Shown here piece after piece: positions 1 to 8,860 of a stretch of DNA of 32,903 nucleotides. How positions within the stretch are numbered: the stretch's first letter is position 1; every line of letters begins with the position of its first letter. Location: contig CAUYTY010000196.1 of the NCBI GenBank assembly GCA_963575655.1, positions 1 to 32,903 of the forward strand, in the 5' to 3' direction. A model generated the notes under the pieces. It was not told the origin of the DNA, ran no database searches, and saw only the letters and a program-made list of their open reading frames with translations. A program made the translations under genes and the position numbers. The DNA comes from Gammaproteobacteria bacterium (GTDB lineage Bacteria > Pseudomonadota > Gammaproteobacteria > CAIRSR01).

Positions 1-54
1 GTCAATCTCGGGCTTGCTTTCACAAGCCTCGGGCTTTAGCCCGGGGTGATTGAC
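1..54. repeat. Three-stem palindromic repeat upstream of flhA
   Basis: The first 54 bases fold as a small three-way junction. GTCAATC (1-7) pairs with GATTGAC (48-54). Inside are two hairpins: GGCTTG (11-16) with CAAGCC (23-28), and GGGCT (31-35) with AGCCC (38-42). It may extend past the left edge of the window. The structure resembles dispersed REP-like intergenic repeats. It has no T-tract, so it is not an obvious intrinsic terminator, although it could end the transcript of an unseen upstream gene. Confidence 0.6.
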
Positions 55-272
55 AAATCGTTGTGGCTTGATAAGTCGTGATAATCAAGTTGCCAACGAT
101 AGGCCTCGGGTCGCATTCTATCGTAGACACCTCGATTGAAACCAAATAGTTATGGGGATAGCTCGCGGGACCTTGACCACGTTACAACTAAGGGACAAGA
201 CTTCCCCAACGGTCTGATTACCTCCTTGCCCAGTAAAAAGGTAGGGACTTCCTGGAGATTTCGGAGACTTTG

Positions 273-2390
273 ATGACAACCCAAACCCAAGTTCTGAGCG
301 TCCTCCGAGCTACGTTCAGGAATTTGCTCGCCAATGGTCTGGGGGCGCCACTTTTGTTGATGGGAATGCTCTCCATGATGGTGCTGCCGATGGCGCCCTT
401 CATGTTGGACATATTCTTTACCTTTAACCTCGCCCTATCGCTCATCGTTCTGATGGCCACGGTGTACATCCAGCGCCCAATGGAATTCGCTGCCTTCCCA
501 ACGGTGCTACTGGTAACTACCCTTCTGAGACTATCCCTTAACATAGCCTCTACCCGTGTCGTTTTGCTCGAAGGCCATGCCGGTCCAGGGGCTGCGGGTC
601 AGGTTATCCAGGCCTTTGGTGACTTTGTGGTGGGCGGTAACTTTGCGGTTGGCTTGGTGGTGTTTGCGATACTTATCATCATCAATTTTGCGGTAGTAAC
701 CAAAGGTGCCGGTCGTATCTCTGAGGTGAGTGCCCGTTTTACCCTTGATGCCATGCCCGGCAAGCAGATGGCTATCGATGCTGACCTCAATGCCGGCATC
801 ATCAACCAAGATGAGGCCCGCACCCGACGCTCGGAGGTGATGCAGGAGTCTGATTTCTATGGGTCTATGGATGGCGCCAGCAAGTTCGTGCGTGGCGATG
901 CTGTGGCGGGTATTTTGATTCTGTTCATCAACGTTTTGGGTGGATTGACCGTGGGCGTGTTGCAACATGGCCTGGGTGCGGCTGAGGCTGCCCGTATCTA
1001 TACCCTACTGACCGTTGGTGATGGTTTGGTGGCGCAGATCCCCTCGTTAATGTTGTCCACCGCTGCGGCCATTATGGTGACCCGCGTCTCCGCCGCTCAG
1101 GATATGGGGCAAGCGGTGACCTCACAACTCTTCCGCGACCCGCGGGCGTTGGGAATGACCGCTGGCATCATCGGGATTATGGGTATGATCCCGGGGATGC
1201 CCAATGTGGCTTTTCTATCCCTGGCGCTGCTTGCCGGGGTTGGTACCTGGTGGTTGGTGTATCGGCGTGATGCGGTAACCGAGGCAGAACGGACCACAGC
1301 AGGCGCGGCGGCCCCTTCCTCTGCCGCCCAACAGCAACAACAACCCCAAGAGCAGAAGGAGCTGTCCTGGGACGACGTAGTACAGGTGGATCTGATCGGG
1401 CTAGAGGTGGGCTATCGCCTGATTCCTTTGGTCGACAAGAATCAGGGCGGGCAACTCATGAAGCGTATCAAGGGGGTACGCAAGAAACTGTCTCAAGACC
1501 TTGGTTTCTTGGTCCCCGCTGTCCACATCCGCGACAACCTCGACCTGCCCCCTGGTACCTATCGCATCACTCTGCTTGGCGTCACGGAAGGCGAGGCGGA
1601 GATCTATCCCGAGCGTGACATGGCCATTAATCCTGGCAAGGTTTACGGACACCTCCCTGGTATCGAGACCAAAGACCCTGCCTTCGGTTTGGATGCCGTG
1701 TGGATCGAGGCCAGCCAGCGAGATCAGGCCCAGGTCATGGGTTATACCCTGGTCGACGCCTCGACGGTGGTGGCCACTCATCTCTCCCAGATCCTCCAAG
1801 ACCACTCCCACGAACTCCTCGGCCGCGAGGAGGTGCAACAAATTCTGGATAAGCTCAAGGGTTCTTTTCCAAAATTGGTCGAAGACCTCGTCGCAACTCT
1901 GCCCCTTGGAATCACCCAAAAAATCCTGCAAAACCTACTGGAGGAGCGTATCTCCCTGCGTGATATGCGTACCATCGCCGAGACCTTGGCATCCAGTGGG
2001 GCACGTGACCCGGCCTCCCTTACTGCCGCAGTACGTGTTGCCCTGGGACGCTCGATTGTTCAGAACATCACTGGCGTGACCAAGGAGCTACCGGTCATCA
2101 CCCTTGACCCGGCACTGGAACAACTGCTCCACCAGATCATGCAGTCGGCAGGAGAGGCGGGGCCGGTGTTGGAACCAGGATTGGCCGAACGGATCCACAA
2201 AGCTTTAGCCGAGAGTACCAACCGCCAGGAAGTACTTGGGCAGCCGTCAATTTTGCTGGTATCTGCGATTCTTCGGCCCTGGTTCTCGCGCTTTGTACGT
2301 AATAGTATCCCGACTCTACATGTGCTTTCCTACCACGAAGTCCCAGAGGATCGACAGATCCGAATTGTATCCGCAGTAGGTAGAGGGTAA
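273..2390 (+). CDS. flhA: Flagellar biosynthesis protein FlhA
   Basis: This is the inner-membrane export gate of the flagellar type III secretion apparatus, coupling the proton gradient to export of rod, hook and filament subunits. The N-terminal ~330 residues are strongly hydrophobic, consistent with the family's eight membrane helices. The FHIPEP signature lies at about residues 149-172 and contains the string ARFTLDAMPGKQMAIDADL. A short Gln-rich linker near residues 350-365 precedes the cytosolic FlhA-C domain that docks chaperone-substrate complexes. Length (705 aa) is normal. A TTG lies at 270, but GGAG at 263-266 is six bases before the ATG at 273, so the ATG is preferred. No other flagellar structural genes are visible; the left neighbour is outside the window. 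A chemoreceptor gene follows after 302 bases. Confidence 0.96.
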   Translation: MTTQTQVLSVLRATFRNLLANGLGAPLLLMGMLSMMVLPMAPFMLDIFFTFNLALSLIVLMATVYIQRPMEFAAFPTVLLVTTLLRLSLNIASTRVVLLEGHAGPGAAGQVIQAFGDFVVGGNFAVGLVVFAILIIINFAVVTKGAGRISEVSARFTLDAMPGKQMAIDADLNAGIINQDEARTRRSEVMQESDFYGSMDGASKFVRGDAVAGILILFINVLGGLTVGVLQHGLGAAEAARIYTLLTVGDGLVAQIPSLMLSTAAAIMVTRVSAAQDMGQAVTSQLFRDPRALGMTAGIIGIMGMIPGMPNVAFLSLALLAGVGTWWLVYRRDAVTEAERTTAGAAAPSSAAQQQQQPQEQKELSWDDVVQVDLIGLEVGYRLIPLVDKNQGGQLMKRIKGVRKKLSQDLGFLVPAVHIRDNLDLPPGTYRITLLGVTEGEAEIYPERDMAINPGKVYGHLPGIETKDPAFGLDAVWIEASQRDQAQVMGYTLVDASTVVATHLSQILQDHSHELLGREEVQQILDKLKGSFPKLVEDLVATLPLGITQKILQNLLEERISLRDMRTIAETLASSGARDPASLTAAVRVALGRSIVQNITGVTKELPVITLDPALEQLLHQIMQSAGEAGPVLEPGLAERIHKALAESTNRQEVLGQPSILLVSAILRPWFSRFVRNSIPTLHVLSYHEVPEDRQIRIVSAVGRG

Positions 2391-2692
2391 CTAGCTATAA
2401 AATAGTCTTTCAAAAGAGAAGGATTTTCAGGATAATAGGGGAATCCTCGGCTGATTCAGAGACCACTTGGTGTTGGCGATAGTGCCGGGGACACACACGG
2501 TGTAGCGCTACCACCAATGTGGTTGAAGATTACAAACGTATCGGTGGAAGGACTGATTTTGGCTTTAGCGAATCATGCCTGAACAATTCATGCGTGGACG
2601 AGTGAATTTTCTTTCTAGCCTTATCCGCTGGGCCAAGGTAAGGCGCCACCAGATGTTCGGGACTGTTTTTATTCTCTTCGGGAGGTTAACCT
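2391..2692. other. Intergenic region flhA - MCP
   Basis: This 302-base stretch has no convincing gene. Its only visible structure is a short palindrome, GTAGCGCTAC at 2502-2511 inside a slightly longer imperfect dyad (2499-2515). No clear intrinsic terminator for flhA is seen. A good Shine-Dalgarno sequence (GGAGG, 2681-2685) belongs to the next gene. Confidence 0.5.
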
Positions 2693-4738
2693 GTGTTTCA
2701 AAACATTAAAATTCGCAACAAAATCATTATTGCCGTTGCCGTTATCTTAGTTATTACGTTGTCGGCCGTAACCCTGATCATTTCGACTAAATCAGGACTT
2801 TGGTTTAGTGAAGAAGCAGAAGCAAAGTTAAACACCGCTGCCAAAGTTGTCTTGGCTGATATCGAGAGTAGATTTGAAAAAATGGACAGAGATGTCTGCA
2901 TGATCTCGGAAGAAGATTCTGTTATCTCTCCAACCAGTACCATCAATAATATCATCAAAGACGATCCTAGCCATGCTTTTGATGCCACCCAGTTCGAGTT
3001 GACCAAGAGTTTGGCGCTCCATTTCAGAAAGATTAGTGATACTCGTCGTGGTTTTCACATAATTCGGATCTATGACGCCAATGCCAATCTGATTGCCTTC
3101 TATGATAAGGTCCATCGCCTGACTGGTTGGTACCGGGGAAACGGCAAATTTGCGGGCTTAAAGGGAAATAACAAATCATTAGAAGATACGCCTCCTCCTG
3201 AATATGTTGATATGCGTTATCCTGGTGTACTTCCCAAAGATCACACCACGAGTTTTAACGTTATCGGGGATCATCTGGAAATTAGTGCCCATGCACTGGT
3301 GTACGAGAAGATTTCTGGTCTATCGATATTGGTCGGACTGGTTGTGGTCGATACCTTTTTTGACGACCAGTATGCTGAGATAATGTCGACACTACTCAAT
3401 TCTCAAATTAATTTCTTCCTCGGTCAGGATTATGAGGCGGGAGTAATCAAAGACTATACGAAGCTCTCTTCTGAGTCCTATCAGGCATTACAGGCGAGCT
3501 ACTCGGTTAATGGGCAAAACGAATCCAAACCGCTTAATCGTTCTACCACCGTCAATAATAAAGATTATTACGAAGAGATTTTTCCTTTCGGAAAAGACGG
3601 TAAGGTTATTGGGGCAATGTCTATTTTGTATTCAAAGGAATATGCGACAGCAAAGCAAATGGACGCCGTGGTACTACTGTCAATTCTTGCAGTACTGTCT
3701 TTTTTGATCGGAATCGGAGTAGCGGTGGTATTTTCCCACGCCATTACTGTACCGATCCGCGAGGCTGTAAACGTCTCAAATCGTTTGGCCGAGGGTGATT
3801 TAATGGTAGTTATTGAGGCTCAGAGCCAGGATGAAACGGGGCAACTCCTCGGCGCCATGAGGAATATGGTTGAACATCTCAAGGATATTCTCAGTAGCGT
3901 CCGTCGCACCGCCGATGTCGTAGTATCGAGTAGCCGGCAACTATACGATCGATCACAAAGAATGACTGTGGGCCTAATCGGACAGGCTGATAAGGTGACC
4001 CAGCTTGCTACCGCCTCTACCGAAATGTCCCAGACCGTAATCGACATTGCCAAAAATGCAATGAGTATTGCCACCTCTGCTGCTGATGCTGTTGGTATTG
4101 CCAGGTCAGGTGAAAATATTGTCAAACAGTCCATTCACGAGGTTAATTCCATTGCGGATATGGTGCGTGAGGCCGCGCAGATGGTTAATTCACTCGGTAA
4201 CCGCTCCCAGCAGGTTGGTGAGATCGTTGGGGTGATTAATGATGTTGCTGACCAGACCAATCTTCTCGCACTGAATGCCGCGATTGAGGCTGCTCGTGCT
4301 GGTGAAAGTGGCCGGGGTTTTGCTGTGGTTGCCGATGAGGTTAAGAAACTTGCGGAACGGACTGCCCAGGCCACTGCCGAGATCCGCAAAATGATTAAAG
4401 ATATGCAGCATGAAGTCCATCGTACTGTGGATGCCATGGCGGAAGGGACGCGTCGGGTTGAAACAGGGGCAGAACTTTCCGGTCAAGCGGGTCTCGCCCT
4501 CAATAATATTGTCAGTAGCGTTACTGCGCTTCAATCCATGGTGGAGCATATTGCCGCAGCTACCGAGGAGATGTCCGTCGTTTCGGAACAGAGCAACCGT
4601 GACATTGTGGAAATCTCGACGATTTCCAACGAAGCAGTCTCTAATTTCGAGGAAATATCGCAATCGGCAGCAAATATGACCGAGCTGTCAGTTAAATTGG
4701 ACAATAAGATAGGAAGATTCCGCATAAATGGCGGATAA
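2693..4738 (+). CDS. Methyl-accepting chemotaxis protein
   Basis: This is a transmembrane chemoreceptor of 681 aa that would signal through CheW/CheA to the flagellar motor. TM1 lies at residues 11-31. A large periplasmic sensor region (about 33-322) has a Cache-like layout (inference; the ligand is unknown). TM2 is at about 325-350, followed by HAMP (350-405) and the long signalling coiled coil. The conserved hairpin tip spans about 512-552, with DQTNLLALNAAIEAARAG at its core. There is no C-terminal NWETF-type pentapeptide, so it probably does not tether CheR directly. The start codon is GTG: GGAGG at 2681-2685 lies seven bases upstream and no in-frame ATG fits better. It sits alone between flhA and a helicase gene and is followed by its own terminator. 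Confidence 0.95.
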   Translation: MFQNIKIRNKIIIAVAVILVITLSAVTLIISTKSGLWFSEEAEAKLNTAAKVVLADIESRFEKMDRDVCMISEEDSVISPTSTINNIIKDDPSHAFDATQFELTKSLALHFRKISDTRRGFHIIRIYDANANLIAFYDKVHRLTGWYRGNGKFAGLKGNNKSLEDTPPPEYVDMRYPGVLPKDHTTSFNVIGDHLEISAHALVYEKISGLSILVGLVVVDTFFDDQYAEIMSTLLNSQINFFLGQDYEAGVIKDYTKLSSESYQALQASYSVNGQNESKPLNRSTTVNNKDYYEEIFPFGKDGKVIGAMSILYSKEYATAKQMDAVVLLSILAVLSFLIGIGVAVVFSHAITVPIREAVNVSNRLAEGDLMVVIEAQSQDETGQLLGAMRNMVEHLKDILSSVRRTADVVVSSSRQLYDRSQRMTVGLIGQADKVTQLATASTEMSQTVIDIAKNAMSIATSAADAVGIARSGENIVKQSIHEVNSIADMVREAAQMVNSLGNRSQQVGEIVGVINDVADQTNLLALNAAIEAARAGESGRGFAVVADEVKKLAERTAQATAEIRKMIKDMQHEVHRTVDAMAEGTRRVETGAELSGQAGLALNNIVSSVTALQSMVEHIAAATEEMSVVSEQSNRDIVEISTISNEAVSNFEEISQSAANMTELSVKLDNKIGRFRINGG

Positions 4739-4752
4739 GGTAACTCTCACGT

Positions 4753-4787
4753 AGGTTGGGTTATTGCATTTCGCAACCCAACCTTTT
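4753..4787 (+). terminator. Intrinsic terminator after the MCP gene
   Basis: AGGTTGGGTT (4753-4762) pairs perfectly with AACCCAACCT (4775-4784) across a 12-base loop, and a T-run (4784-4787) follows. It starts 14 bases after the MCP stop codon. Confidence 0.8.
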
Positions 4788-4969
4788 GTCTGTTTCCCTG
4801 CTCTTTCTCGTTGGAGGGGTAAATGGTTACGGAAGAGGAGGCGGGGGTGAGGTTCCCGATAATGTCTGTTACAAATCGGTTTGGTGGTGTTACATTTCTC
4901 GGAAATAACCGAGTGTGATATCCTCCGCCCTTCCTGCTCTCCCTTTGAGTTATTTCCCTTGATGCTACC

Positions 4970-6910
4970 ATGACCTCCATGGATCGGATCTCCCCAAATC
5001 CCCTTGAGCCCGCCAACCTTCTTGGCGCCAATGGCCCGCTGGCCCGCCACATTCGGGGTTTTGCCCCCCGTTTTGCGCAGCAGGAAATGGCCGCAGCGGT
5101 GGCTAAGGCATTGGCGAAGCGCGGCGTGCTAATCTGTGAGGCCGGTACTGGTACCGGTAAAACCTACGCCTATCTGGTTCCTGCCTTACTCTCCGGGCAA
5201 AAGATCATTATCTCGACCGGGACCAAGAATCTTCAGGACCAACTCTTCCAGCGTGACTTGCCTTTAGTTCGCGATGCCCTCGGTGTGGGGAGCCGCATTG
5301 CCTTGCTGAAAGGGCGGAGCAATTATCTATGTCTACATCGCCTTGAGATAATGACTGGTGACGTCCGTCTCCACAGTCGCGAGGCTACTTTCCATCTTGC
5401 TAGGGTTCAGGCCTGGGCTAAGCACACGCGTAGCGGCGATGTGGCGGAGGTAAATGTCCCAGAGGACGCGAGCATCTGGCCGTTTGTTACCTCCACGGTT
5501 GATAATTGTCTTGGCCAAGACTGTGCAAGACTCTCCGATTGTTTTTTGGTACAGGCGCGTCGTGCCGCCCAAGAATCAGATCTGGTGATAATCAACCATT
5601 ATCTGCTGATGGCCGATATTGCCCTACGTGGTGCGGAGGTGGGTGAACTACTGCCGGCAGCAGATGCCTTTATTCTTGACGAGGCCCATCAACTCCCCGA
5701 TATTGCAACGCAATTCCTGGGAATCTCGCTGAGCGACCGCCAACTCCAGGAATTGGTCCGCGATACGATCGAGGAACAGGTTAAAGAAGCGCCGGAAATG
5801 TATCAAATCCGAGTTGCGGCAGAATTGGTATCGATGGCCGTTAAGGATCTACGTTTGGCCTTCGGTGAGGAGGGGCGTCGTGCTGCTTGGCGTGAGACAG
5901 CCAATTGTATCGAACTAGCACCGGCGATTACTACCGTTGCTAAGATGTTGGACAGCCTTGCCATATTTCTAGGACAAGTTAAAGAACGCGGTAAGGGCTT
6001 GGATAATTGCTACCGGCGAACTCTCGATCTCAAGAATTGTCTGGACAAAGTGGGAGGAGAAACGCCACAGGATCATATCCATTGGTTCGAAACTTTTAAG
6101 ACCCACTTTACCTTGCACCTTACTCCCTTGGAGATCTCTCAAACCTTTCAGGCACGCATGACGGTACGTCCTACCGCTTGGGTTTTCACCTCGGCGACCC
6201 TCGCGGTAGGTAAAAAGTTTGATCACTTTACCCATCGCCTCGGTATCCAGGGGGCTGTAGAGAAACGCTGGGAGAGTCCCTTCGACTTCAAACATCAAGC
6301 CCTTCTGTATTTCCCCCCAGATATGCCCGACCCCCGTGAGTCGAATTTCGGTGCTGTTTTTGTTGAACAGGCCTTGCAAGTACTTGATGCCTCCCAAGGG
6401 CGAGCTTTTTTACTTTTTACCAGCCACCGTGCCCTCCAAGAGGCCGCTGAGCGCCTCACGGGGAGATTATCCTATCCAATGCTGGTGCAAGGCACCGCTC
6501 CTCGAGCGGATCTATTGGATCGTTTTCGTAGTCTCGGTAACGCGGTATTACTCGGTACCAGCTCTTTCTGGGAGGGGGTTGATGTGCGGGGCGAGGCTCT
6601 TTCCTGTGTCATTATCGATAAACTCCCATTTGCCTCTCCCTCCGATCCAGTGTTCGAGGCGCGGATTGACGCATTGCGCCGCTCGGGAGGTAATCCCTTT
6701 CAAGAGTTTCAACTTCCACAGGCGGTCATTACCCTCAAGCAAGGGGTGGGACGCCTTATCCGTGATGTTACTGACCGTGGTGTGATGGTCTTGTGCGACC
6801 CGCGTCTGATGACAAAATCCTATGGTAAAGTCTTTCTGGATAGTTTGCCACCGATGGCTAGAACCAATAAATTGGCCGTTGTGCAATACTTTTTCTCGGT
6901 GGGGGCGTAG
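4970..6910 (+). CDS. yoaA: ATP-dependent DNA helicase, YoaA/DinG family (Fe-S)
   Basis: This is a superfamily 2, XPD-like 5'-3' DNA helicase of 646 aa, close to the E. coli YoaA length and shorter than DinG. Walker A (AGTGTGKT) is at residues 58-65 and the DEAH box at 237-240. Four cysteines at 121, 180, 185 and 191 match the family's 4Fe-4S cluster ligands. Motif VI (QGVGRLIRD) is near the C-terminus. YoaA is known to act in replication fork repair with the polymerase accessory subunit HolC; the same role here is inferred from family membership. No strong ribosome-binding site precedes the ATG at 4970. An ATG three codons downstream is an alternative. The gene stands alone and converges with the TAXI gene, 28 bases away. 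Confidence 0.92.
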   Translation: MTSMDRISPNPLEPANLLGANGPLARHIRGFAPRFAQQEMAAAVAKALAKRGVLICEAGTGTGKTYAYLVPALLSGQKIIISTGTKNLQDQLFQRDLPLVRDALGVGSRIALLKGRSNYLCLHRLEIMTGDVRLHSREATFHLARVQAWAKHTRSGDVAEVNVPEDASIWPFVTSTVDNCLGQDCARLSDCFLVQARRAAQESDLVIINHYLLMADIALRGAEVGELLPAADAFILDEAHQLPDIATQFLGISLSDRQLQELVRDTIEEQVKEAPEMYQIRVAAELVSMAVKDLRLAFGEEGRRAAWRETANCIELAPAITTVAKMLDSLAIFLGQVKERGKGLDNCYRRTLDLKNCLDKVGGETPQDHIHWFETFKTHFTLHLTPLEISQTFQARMTVRPTAWVFTSATLAVGKKFDHFTHRLGIQGAVEKRWESPFDFKHQALLYFPPDMPDPRESNFGAVFVEQALQVLDASQGRAFLLFTSHRALQEAAERLTGRLSYPMLVQGTAPRADLLDRFRSLGNAVLLGTSSFWEGVDVRGEALSCVIIDKLPFASPSDPVFEARIDALRRSGGNPFQEFQLPQAVITLKQGVGRLIRDVTDRGVMVLCDPRLMTKSYGKVFLDSLPPMARTNKLAVVQYFFSVGA

Positions 6911-6938
6911 TTTTCTAGGTTATGTTATCGGGCAGTAG

Positions 6939-8291
6939 TCATTTATCTTCCGTGGATTTCTCCCTAATTTCTTCCAGGCGATTTCGGAGGTAGTGGACGT
7001 GGACACGCATTGAATAATATTCACCCGCGAACATGATCGGAACCGAGAACTTGGATAGTTCATTCTCGTGTTTTATAAGTTGTTCGATGTCTGCATCCAA
7101 GGTGTTAATGACGGTACCTTTGGCAATTCGGTCGTCGATATCCATGAGGAGACGATATTTGGCAGATATTTTCCGGGTAATCTTCCAGCGATATGCAGGC
7201 AGGGCCAGTTTTATTAAAGGGACGGCCAAGGTTACGAGTGGAATGGCCATAATCCAGAGGCGGTTGATAGTATTAGCAACCCAGAACGGCAAGACTTTAT
7301 GGAAGAAGGAGGGTCCTTCCTCATGAAACTGTTCTGCCTCATGTAGCAGGGGAAATGTGACACCTTTTGGGGAGGGAAATTCATTTGGTTTTTCCAACCA
7401 GCCACCTTGCTCCTGGAGTTTACGGCAGGTTTGAAGAATCAATACGGCAATATCTCCGTTGAGATCATCACGACAAATCAAGGTTGCCCTTGGTGAGATC
7501 AACGTAACATCGGTAGGTGGATAGTCGTTTTCAAGGTCGAGCAGCCCTTCGTTAATAGTTACGGTGGACAGGTGGGGTAAACGGCTGATATGGGCCTGGA
7601 TACGTCCTAGCGGAAAGATGCTCAAATTCGGATCGGCCATGAGTGCATGTAGATCCGGATTTGGTTTTTGTGGATCGCTTACGTCATTGACCGGCGCCAC
7701 CAGAAATATTGCCTGAACTTCGTTTCTCTGAAGTGCAGGAACACCTTCCTTAAATCCAATCGGTACCCAACTGGTCTCTGGAATATGACTTTCTCGTAAC
7801 AATAGCTTGGATAATACTTGAGTGCCCGAGCCGTCCTTGCCAATGGCCACCTTCATGTGTTTTAGATCAGCAAAGCTATTCATATTGGCCTCCTTGCGAT
7901 AGAAGATCCAAAACGGCTCGTAAAAAAGGCTACCCAATCCACGAATGCTCTTTTTGTCTCCCGTGTAAAAACGTTCGGCGCCGCCTTGACCAAAGGCAAC
8001 ACTGACGGAGCTATTCGGATCGGAAAGAAGATTAAGATTCTCGATGGTGCCTGCCGAGAGACGTAGGTTAACGCGTAACCCTTGTTGTTCGAGGGCGGCT
8101 TTTAGTTGCCGCCCGAAACGGTGGTAGCCTGCGTATTCCGAACCGGTAGCAATGGTGATTTCTCGCGGAGGTGGCGGCGTAACAAAGTGATATGCCACCA
8201 GAAAGCCTACCAATACAATTAACAGCGCCCACCAATTATATCTGATCATTCCCATCAGAAGTGTGGTCAAGGTTTTCGAGGTGTTGCTCAT
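6939..8291 (-). CDS. TAXI-family TRAP transporter solute-binding protein, membrane-anchored
   Basis: This 450-aa protein resembles the TAXI family of TRAP-transporter substrate-binding proteins. A single N-terminal membrane segment (about 19-36) is followed by ITIATGSEYAGYHRFGRQL, the typical start of the TAXI binding fold. The central ~280 residues form the ligand-binding domain. Unlike classical soluble TAXI proteins, it has a second hydrophobic segment (about 335-370) and a charged C-terminal tail of roughly 80 residues, so it is probably fixed in the inner membrane with the tail in the cytoplasm. No DctQ/DctM-type permease lies nearby, so either a distant partner or a sensory role is possible. 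Its promoter region is shared divergently with the ferredoxin gene. Confidence 0.85.
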   Translation of the reverse strand: MSNTSKTLTTLLMGMIRYNWWALLIVLVGFLVAYHFVTPPPPREITIATGSEYAGYHRFGRQLKAALEQQGLRVNLRLSAGTIENLNLLSDPNSSVSVAFGQGGAERFYTGDKKSIRGLGSLFYEPFWIFYRKEANMNSFADLKHMKVAIGKDGSGTQVLSKLLLRESHIPETSWVPIGFKEGVPALQRNEVQAIFLVAPVNDVSDPQKPNPDLHALMADPNLSIFPLGRIQAHISRLPHLSTVTINEGLLDLENDYPPTDVTLISPRATLICRDDLNGDIAVLILQTCRKLQEQGGWLEKPNEFPSPKGVTFPLLHEAEQFHEEGPSFFHKVLPFWVANTINRLWIMAIPLVTLAVPLIKLALPAYRWKITRKISAKYRLLMDIDDRIAKGTVINTLDADIEQLIKHENELSKFSVPIMFAGEYYSMRVHVHYLRNRLEEIREKSTEDK

Positions 8292-8318
8292 TGTTTCTTA
8301 TCTGTATAGATGTAGCGG

Positions 8319-8348
8319 ATATTAACTATTGGTTGTGTTTGTGGTCAA
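8319..8348 (-). promoter_or_regulatory. Candidate sigma-70 promoter for the TAXI gene
   Basis: On the minus strand, TTGACC (8343-8348) and TAATAT (8319-8324) are separated by 18 bases. This places the transcript start about 20 bases before the ATG at 8291. The -35 matches consensus at 5 of 6 positions and the -10 at 4 of 6. It is a prediction by eye only. Confidence 0.4.
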
Positions 8349-8482
8349 CACGAATGGAAGATGTTTTAATTCGAATCTGGACTGAATCCAAAAGCAGCCC
8401 CAACCTTTAATCGGGATTAGGTGTAGCGATACGGCTACCTATCCAATATTCCCGTTGCCCCCCACTTAAGTAGCAGAAAGCC

Positions 8483-8797
8483 ATGACAGAGCCCTATTAT
8501 AGATATCACGTTTTTTTCTGCACCAATCTTCGTGAGGAAGGAATACCGTGTTGTGGTAGATGCGATGCCCAAGCGTTGCGTGACTATACCAAACAACGAG
8601 TCAAGGCCCTGGAGCCAGTTCTTTCAGGTAAGGTGCGTATCAATAGTGCCGGTTGTCTTGATCGTTGTTCCGCAGGACCGGTCTTGGTTATCTATCCCGA
8701 GGGGACTTGGTATACCTACGTGGATCGAGAAGACATCGACGAAATTATCGATGAGCATATCGTACACGGTCATGTAGTTGCACGGCTGAAGATTTGA
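8483..8797 (+). CDS. (2Fe-2S) ferredoxin domain protein, thioredoxin-like fold
   Basis: This 104-aa protein has the spacing of the thioredoxin-like [2Fe-2S] ferredoxins (related to the NuoE and Shethna types). Cysteines are at 13, 23, 24, 27, 58 and 62, including a GIPCCGRC stretch and the downstream AGCLDRC motif. The cluster-binding set is most likely Cys13, one of Cys23/24/27, and Cys58/62. The C-terminal half contains the expected beta strands and a Gly-Trp-Tyr turn. The electron-transfer partner is unknown. The start at 8483 is the first ATG and has only a weak upstream purine tract. The gene is monocistronic, ending at a bidirectional terminator. Confidence 0.88.
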   Translation: MTEPYYRYHVFFCTNLREEGIPCCGRCDAQALRDYTKQRVKALEPVLSGKVRINSAGCLDRCSAGPVLVIYPEGTWYTYVDREDIDEIIDEHIVHGHVVARLKI

Positions 8798-8814
8798 GTT
8801 TGGTTACCAGCGTA

Positions 8815-8852
8815 AAGCCGAGTAGGCTACACATTGTGCGTCTACTCGGCTT
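8815..8852. terminator. Bidirectional terminator between ferredoxin and pdsS
   Basis: AAGCCGAGTAG (8815-8825) pairs perfectly with CTACTCGGCTT (8842-8852) around a 16-base loop. It sits exactly between two convergent genes, ending 8 bases before the pdsS stop codon. The T/A tracts on both sides are short. Confidence 0.7.
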
Positions 8853-8860
8853 GAACCTTA

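Noticed and set aside
8292-8482. Possible riboswitch or leader RNA between the TAXI and ferredoxin genes
   Set aside because: No conserved fold or strong stem is visible in the 191 bases; only a candidate promoter can be supported.
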